From assembly GCA_022495005.1 (NCBI GenBank), contig JAGYXB010000964.1:310001-374000 (forward strand): a DNA stretch of 64,000 bases, written 5' to 3'. Positions 58,140 to 64,000 of the stretch are shown piece by piece. How positions within the stretch are numbered: position 1 is the first letter of the stretch; every line of letters starts with the position of its first letter. The DNA is from Rhyacophila brunnea. Taxonomy: Eukaryota > Arthropoda > Insecta > Trichoptera > Rhyacophilidae. Made by a program: the position numbers and the translations under genes. The notes under the pieces are model-generated. The model saw only the letters and a list, made by a program, of their open reading frames with translations. It had not been told where the DNA came from and ran no database searches.

Positions 58140-58545
58140 AAAGTTTAACATTTCACCGTGGCACAGTTCGCCGTGAGCTTTCCATCGGAAAGAGATGACC
58201 GTATATTATACGGTCTCCAATTTTATTAGATTCAATATAAACATTAATTCAATATTCATACTTAGCTGATTTTGGCAAAATTCATGAATCCAAGATTGAA
58301 AACTTAACCTAACTTAACAAATAATCCAGTATATCGGCTATTTTTAAAAATTGTTTACTGCTGACTTCCAGCAAAGTTTAAACTGACAAGAACCGTGCTT
58401 TATTTAGACATAAATTTTATGTCAGTACTATAAGACCCAAAGAGGTTGGACGGTCTTTAATATACGGCCATATATTTCCGATACAACATTACACGGTAAA
58501 GTGTAATACGACGAACTGCATACGTACAAGTTTCCGGACACGTTA
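58140..58545 (+). repeat. Interspersed repeat R5, copy 2
   Basis: Matches 21150-21640: the GCACAGTTCGCCGTGAGCTT, GATGACCGTATAT, CCCAAAGAGGTTGGACGGT and ACTGCATACGTACAA blocks. Also carries the AACATTTCACCGTGG word found in the 20655-21005 inverted repeat. Confidence 0.6.
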
Positions 58546-58907
58546 ACATATAGGCTAACGTATAACCCATTCTAAATATATCATCGTCATAGATAAGGAT
58601 TATTTCATAGTTCATTTTGAGAATTCCGACATAACTTCATTATATTAAAATGTTCTGGAATTTATTATTTGCATAGTGATACTTTTGTTTACATAGGAAC
58701 GTGTTTGTGTCTAGTGCATGAATCTATTATAAAACTTTTTTTTTTGTTTAGAAATCCGTTATTTTTTACATTTTTCGTAAGTTTTTCCTCAAAATTTAGA
58801 TTACCAGCTGTGCGGCGTCTTCTGTGTTGTTATGTATGACAGATTTTATTTAAACAAAAAACAAATAAATTCACAAACAACGCGGATCACTATAATATTA
58901 TAATCTT

Positions 58908-59828
58908 ATAAGGGAGCTATAATTGAGATTTTTTTGATGGAATCAAACGCCTTTTCATAGTCTATAAAACCAAGATATAATGGCAGTTTGTATTCCTGAT
59001 TGGGAGGAAAAAGGTGTTCCAATTAATGGGGAGCACCTCAGTAACCTGCGCTTTGCAGATGATATTGTTATACTCTCACAAGACCCGGAAGACCTCCAAG
59101 GTAGCATGCAAGAACTCGCGGATGTCAGTCAAACGGTCGGCCTAAAGATAAATGTCTCAAAGACAAAAGTGATGAGGAACTGTTTTTCGGACCTTGCGAT
59201 TATCTGTATTAATGCACCCAACTTGAGCAAGTCAGCAGCTACGTCTATCTCGGACAGCAGGTGCCCATAGACGGAAGCATTTGCTCGAAGAACAAAGCTG
59301 GGATGGAGTGATTTCGGATGTCTGAATAGTATCTTCAAGAGTGACCTACCATTAATGTCTTAAGCGTAGGGTGTTCAACCAATGTGTGCTACCCGTTCTC
59401 ACGTGTGGGTGCGAGACGTGGACCCTCAACACGAGAGATGCCCAAAGGCTAAGAGTCACACAGCGAGGCATGTAGAGGCGTATGTTGGGCATCACGCGAA
59501 AGGGCCGTAAGAGAAACGAATGGGTCAGGAAGCAGACAGGAATGCGCGATGTAATAGACGTTGCCAAACAGCTGAAATGGAGATGGGCGGGGCACATTGC
59601 TCGCCTAAAGGACGGCCGCTGGACAAATGCCTTCGTCCAGTGGTACCCAAGGGGCACGAAACGGCCACAATATCGCCCTAAAAGCCGCTGGATTGACGAA
59701 CTGGTAAAGTTCGGCGTAAATACGTGGCAGCGAATGACACAGTACCGAGAGAGTTGGAAGAAGCTTGAGGAGGTATTCATCCAGCAGCGGATTGACCCCG
59801 GCTGACGATGATGATGATAAGGGAGCTA
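58908..59828 (+). mobile_element. RTE-type LINE insertion with 5' inversion, broken
   Basis: A perfect 12-bp duplication ATAAGGGAGCTA (58908-58919, 59817-59828) flanks the insertion. The first 57 bp (to about 58977) encode reverse transcriptase motif A on the minus strand (GFIDYEKAFDSIK). From about 58980 the plus strand encodes the later part: LRFADDIVILSQD with the catalytic Asp-Asp, then VSSYVYLGQQ, then GCETWTLNTRDAQRLRVTQR, LKWRWAGHIARLKDGRW and RPKSRWIDEL. It ends in (GATGAT)n. Frameshifts near 59220 and 59290-59360 and stops make it nonfunctional. Endonuclease, motif B and most of the 5' end are missing. Confidence 0.9.
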
Positions 59829-59829
59829 G

Positions 59830-60017
59830 ATAGTATTCTTCTTCTTCTATAACACTCTTTGATACTGCAACACTTTGCGGTGGACTATAACCGCCTCAAA
59901 TAAACTCCTCCACTCTATCCGGTCATCTGCTCTTATTTTATAAATTGAAAGTAAAAATTAAATAAACAATTAAAAATAAGTCGACACGTTGTTTTTACCT
60001 ATTGAACACTATAACAG
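59830..60017. other. Short intergenic stretch
   Basis: No gene or repeat boundary recognised. Confidence 0.4.
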
Positions 60018-60770
60018 TGTATGAGCAGCGTTGCCAACTTATCGTTTGTCTTGCCAGGTCTAGCATTTGTCGATAGGCATCTAGTTTACAAGCAATGCAT
60101 CTAGCTTATGACGTTTTTGTTAACGTTTTGACGTTAACAGCTTTAAATGTGCTGAAAATAAACTAGATATTTAGTTTATTTATTTTCTTGCACATCAAAT
60201 TTCAGACCATCAATACTTCTCCAGCTACTTGCCTGCAATTTTATTGACAGCAGTCAGCGTTGCCAACTTGGAGTTTTTATTGCCAGATCAAGCATTTTCG
60301 CACTTATGGCGTTTTAATAGCATTTTTGATGCCTTCAACATCTTTAAATGTAGGTACTGAAAATAAGCTAGATTTTTCGTTTATTTTTTCAGGTATTTAA
60401 TGAAGACAGGTCGATACTTAATAAATAAAACTACACAATGAAACAATAGGAGCACATGGTATCAGATATGATTATTGAATGTGTGCTCAGGCATGTGGCA
60501 TCAGATTGACGATTATTGGGGAGTCCACTCTCTTGTATTACCTACCTAATTATTACTTATAGTAGGTTTTTAGATAAATAAATTATTTTTTGTCAATTTT
60601 AAAATGAGTTTCTGGAAAAATGTGGTATATTTTTTACCAGTACAGTACACATTTTTTCTGATGAAAAATGGTATTTTCACAACATCTAGCGTTTTTTCCT
60701 GCTAACTAGCTTGTTTTCGTCCCCGTCTAGCATATTTTTGTCAACGACAATTGGCAACACTGGGCATGAG
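60018..60770. mobile_element. hAT-like element with internal duplication of its left end
   Basis: The left end CAGCGTTGCCAACTT (60026) and the right end TTGGCAACACTG (60762) are inverted hAT-type termini. Outside octamers TGTATGAG and GGCATGAG match at six of eight bases. A second CAGCGTTGCCAACTTGG occurs at about 60255, each followed by TTGCCAG-TC-AGCATTT, so the left end is present twice. No transposase. Confidence 0.6.
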
Positions 60771-60829
60771 GCCTGATGTAAGTTGTGTAATTAGTTACTG
60801 AAGATAAAAACTCACAAACATCCAGACAT

Positions 60830-60905
60830 AAATATATTGTGACCTCACCAGATCAAACCCGGAGCCCCCGGAGCCAGCGTCTTACGTACTGGACTACGAC
60901 AGCCT
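60830..60905 (-). repeat. tRNA-like SINE fragment (family 2)
   Basis: On the minus strand, GTAGTCCAGTACGTAAGACG, CCGGGGGCTCCGGGTTTGAT (B-box-like) and TGGTGAGGTCACAATATA. The best preserved of the four copies seen. Confidence 0.5.
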
Positions 60906-60909
60906 AGTC

Positions 60910-63450
60910 TTCAGTCGATTACATCCAGCTCTCAGGTCACCAATCCACCTAATATATACATTCCTGATCGATTGATAGCCATTCGCCCAACCTACTGAAT
61001 CCTTGCACTGGATAATTGATGTTAATCTCCCAAATCTCACCCGCCCCAAACCATACCCCAGTGGCGAAGACTCCATACTAGGCGATTATTTGAAGCCTAC
61101 CTTTTAATTGCATATTGACTTATTTATATAATCACTTGATTATATATTCTATAGAATAATTTATTTTGCCAACGAGAGATGCCGTATGTGTAGAAATGTA
61201 TTACACAGATATTGCAAAGGTTTTAAAAAATATACCAAAGCACACCATCTGTCTTGACGTAAATAAAGGTCGGATTATGTTTCAAATAATTCTCAATTTT
61301 TTTCATATGGACTTTACGTCACGTTGCCCCGCCCAGTCTATCGAGTTGTACGAACTAAGGTAAGCTCCGATCGCAGAGCCTAAAACCAAAGAAAAAAATC
61401 TATGGTGTTTAATCGAATATTAATAAATATAGACTGTTTTTAAAAAGAAAAAGAACTTTTATCGAATGATTTTTGATGTGTATAAATGTTTTGAAAAAAT
61501 ACGTAATTTAAACTGATCGCTTAATAATTTTATGTCGTCAGTGAGTTTTTGAAGTTTCATTAAATTAGTGTGTCTTTGTCATTAGTGTGTACCTATTCAT
61601 TAGTAGTAATATCGTATTATCTTCTTATATCTCGTAAGTATACCTGACAAGTGTGTTCTTTTATCAGATCTCCCCAGCCTACCTCTTTCCAAAAGTCACC
61701 CTTCGCCACTGCCATACCCAGTCTTAATCGGGCGTATCACAGGATCCTGTATTTGGATGTAAAGCATAAGTATTTTTCATGACTGGGAATATCCCAGGAG
61801 CAGTAACCCAATGTTTGAGACTCTTTTACTTAGAGTTATATGAATACTATCCGTGGGTTTATCCAACTGGCTTTCTCTTAGGTATGCTTAAATTCCGTAG
61901 TTTAAATACTAGGAGATATGTGTATATTTGGCCACGTATTTTTCTTACTTATACACAGTGTTAATAAGAACTCCTATGCCATTCTTTCTAGTACTCACCT
62001 GTTTGTCCCTGTTAGCTTTCTTAGAAATCGGGAGCATCAGTGGTTTGTTCTCCCAAGGTGCTGAAGTAATCTTCCATTAGTGAAATCAATTGGGAGGCCA
62101 ATAACTTTTTTCAAACAAATCGCTTCTGATGTTGATATATTCCACCTGCGTGATGATGAGTAGGTATAGGTGTGCGTTGTTTTATAATTTCTTAAAATAA
62201 CTTAGGTATTTTTTTGTGTACTTCCAAGTATCTACTTTATAATTTTACTCTTTATACTGTTTTAACATAATTTTTAAATGTCGTATTGTGAACGTCTTAA
62301 ATTTATATTTTTTAAAGTTCCACTATGTGTAAAAATAATTCAGTTTAAATTTGAAGACTTGCACTGAATCGGATACATATTTAAAAACCAAAACACATTT
62401 TTTTTATTTGTCCAGCCGCAGTATTAGACAACTGCTTTATACATAGAAGGCCGCTCTACCAACTGGGCAATCGTGAATGTTTATAATTGTCGTCGTTTGC
62501 ACACAAATACTATAACAGTTACATCTTTCAAGTTATAAAACAGGGGTCAAAGAATTATTCATAGGTACAACATTAGCGCTAAAAATTCCATAGATCGTGA
62601 AATTTATCACTTTTTTTCATATGAATACAATACATACGTATTACTTACATATTATTTATATTATACTGTAAATATTTTATTTTTTTAAATAGTCGAATCG
62701 AGTCTTTTTACTTATTATTTCAATAAAAAATCCTGCTGTTAAAAATATAATAGAGTAATTTGTTTTATTTTTTTAAACAGATAAATAACTGGTTTTATAC
62801 TAATCCGTGTGTATTTCGATATTGAAGTTTATGTCGGAAAGTTGGTTTTGACTTTAATAATATTAAAACCACATATTCGAGGCAATTAAATATTTAATTC
62901 GGTATATTTTTCTTTAAAAATAAAACTCTTGTTATGCATAAATAGGATTCTGTAACTGTGATTTTCAATGTCACAATTACAAATTAAAGAATTTAAAATA
63001 GAAGTAAATAAGCAAACATGAGCATGAGAATATATAAAACCGGGCCGTGGAGTTACCTGATCTTTTCCAAGCCAAACTCCGCTACTCTTTTGGGAATCTT
63101 GCAACTGATAACTGGAATTTGGATTAAAAAGGGATTCGCGTGGCTGAAGGCTCGTGCGAATCCAAGGCTAAGAATAACATAATAAATATCTGGGCGCCAC
63201 ATGATCTTACGACCGTGAAAGATTATATTTAACAATGTGGAATATAGAAACAATAAAATAAAAGATACTTGACAGAAACTATATTATCGCAAAGACAGAT
63301 TAGTAGAAAGTAGTACAGAAAAGTAGATATTAGGCGGCTCGGTAATGAAATTGAAATGTCTAACTTTAATTACACGCGGCTAAGATTTTAAAAGAAATAA
63401 AGCAAGAATGGTGGATCAAATAAATAGTTTTAAATACCCAATTGGAATGA
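60910..63450. other. Intergenic DNA, no gene seen
   Basis: Open frames here (for example 61166-61363, 61779-61964, 62886-63253) lack domain, signal or splice support. A tRNA-like A-box stretch (CAGTTGGTAGAGCGGCC, minus strand, about 62470) has no B box. CAGTGGCGAAGACTCC at 61060 and the reverse CTTCGCCACTG at 61710 resemble hAT ends, with a 650-bp spacing that I could not confirm as an element. Confidence 0.35.
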
Positions 63451-63460
63451 ACAGAGACTC

Positions 63461-64000
63461 TTGATATTACGGCTGCATCGTGTTCCGTTAGGTGGCGTTC
63501 ATGATTATTATTGGGTAGACCCAACCGGAGCACGACTGTTCTGGGTGTCAGACAAAATAAAAAAGCCTGGTGTCTTCAGTTACACCACGCGACCTGACGT
63601 TGTCTCCGGAAATTCCAACAGCGACATCTCTTCCAACTTGACCATCGATAATAATAAGAGTTGCCAGCGGGTTAAAGTTGGTTATGTTTAAAAATGAACA
63701 TAACACTCTCTACGCCCAATATTAATGTCAGCAAACAGGATGAGAGAATAATATGGATATCTTTGAGAGCAGAGTTTTGAGAAGAATTTTTGGGAATTTC
63801 GAACCATTTTCCACATAGCGCATTGAAACTTTAAATTGATATGTTTATATTTTGACGCAGATATCAGGTAATAATAAGAAACTTACTTCCGTTAAACGCA
63901 TGTATCTTGAAATGATTAAGTATAGTGTACAAGATAATATAAATTGGAAATTCATAGGCGACGTGTTATATCCGTTGTAGAAAATAATATGTCCACCTTT
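63461..64000. other. Right edge, no supportable gene
   Basis: An open frame of 76 codons (63461-63691 +) contains YWVDPTGARLFWVSD but no signal, splice or family evidence. A later stretch near 63750 reads DIFESRVLRRIFG in one frame, like the block after the reverse transcriptase of LINEs, but it is short. The feature may continue past the window. Confidence 0.3.

Noticed and set aside
59352..59780. 142-codon minus-strand frame
   Set aside because: Antisense of the LINE C-terminal region; the plus strand carries the recognised motifs.
61060..61720. hAT element with CAGTGGCGAAG-type ends
   Set aside because: Inverted words exist about 650 bp apart, but no matching 8-bp duplication was found.
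62405..62490. tRNA on the minus strand
   Set aside because: An A-box-like stretch is present but there is no B box, and the arms do not pair.
63461..63691. 76-codon frame with YWVDPTGARLFWV
   Set aside because: Reads cleanly but has no signal, splice or family support and lies near the window edge; kept only as a note.

Overview
The window is AT-rich eukaryotic DNA with small, intron-containing genes (GT-AG introns, TATA-type promoters, AATAAA signals) scattered among many transposable elements. The tRNA-headed SINEs, RTE-type LINEs with (GATGAT)n tails, hAT and TTAA-type MITEs, TTAGG-like repeats and secreted Gly/Trp-rich protein fit an arthropod, most likely an insect. I cannot fix the order from sequence alone.

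Genes lie mainly in 3-33 kb. Four small secreted proteins (2979-3314 +, 7671-9682 +, 14138-14515 +, 20138-17619 -) form a cluster. Three share a C-terminal core of the form [ED]x[TA]AExxxx[FV]xPLFxYR after a signal peptide and a low-complexity linker, and two of these end in the same basic tail plus five phenylalanines. The first gene keeps only the LETAES part. A fifth gene (33305-32001 -) encodes a secreted Gly/Trp/Tyr-rich protein with a similar DLxxDExxxxxxKPIYY segment. In all five, the exon that carries the signal peptide starts directly at a splice acceptor, at or within a few codons of the initiator Met. I reconstructed the first coding exon for two of them: a lone ATG codon at 7671, and a three-codon exon at 20138-20130. 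I do not recognise the family by name; secreted effector, cuticle or peptide-precursor roles are only inference.

The rest is mobile-element territory. The main items are: a 3.8 kb DNA transposon (45114-48929) with terminal inverted repeats, an ATAT duplication and a broken DUF7869-like transposase; a 1.9 kb element with 4-bp duplications and clustered TATTCGGG motifs near its ends (26173-28116); a near-perfect 971-bp foldback hairpin between TTAA sites (29145-30115); a 948-bp hAT element with an exact 8-bp duplication (50058-51005); MITEs at 2766, 42507, 44489, 38081 and 51356; three copies of a GC-rich element with 10-11 bp duplications (15322, 19507, 39090); a 5'-inverted RTE insertion with an exact 12-bp duplication (58920-59816); other LINE tails, one with an RNase H motif; and two SINE families. 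Remaining stretches show no supportable gene and are listed as such. No CRISPR, rRNA, operon or viral gene was seen.
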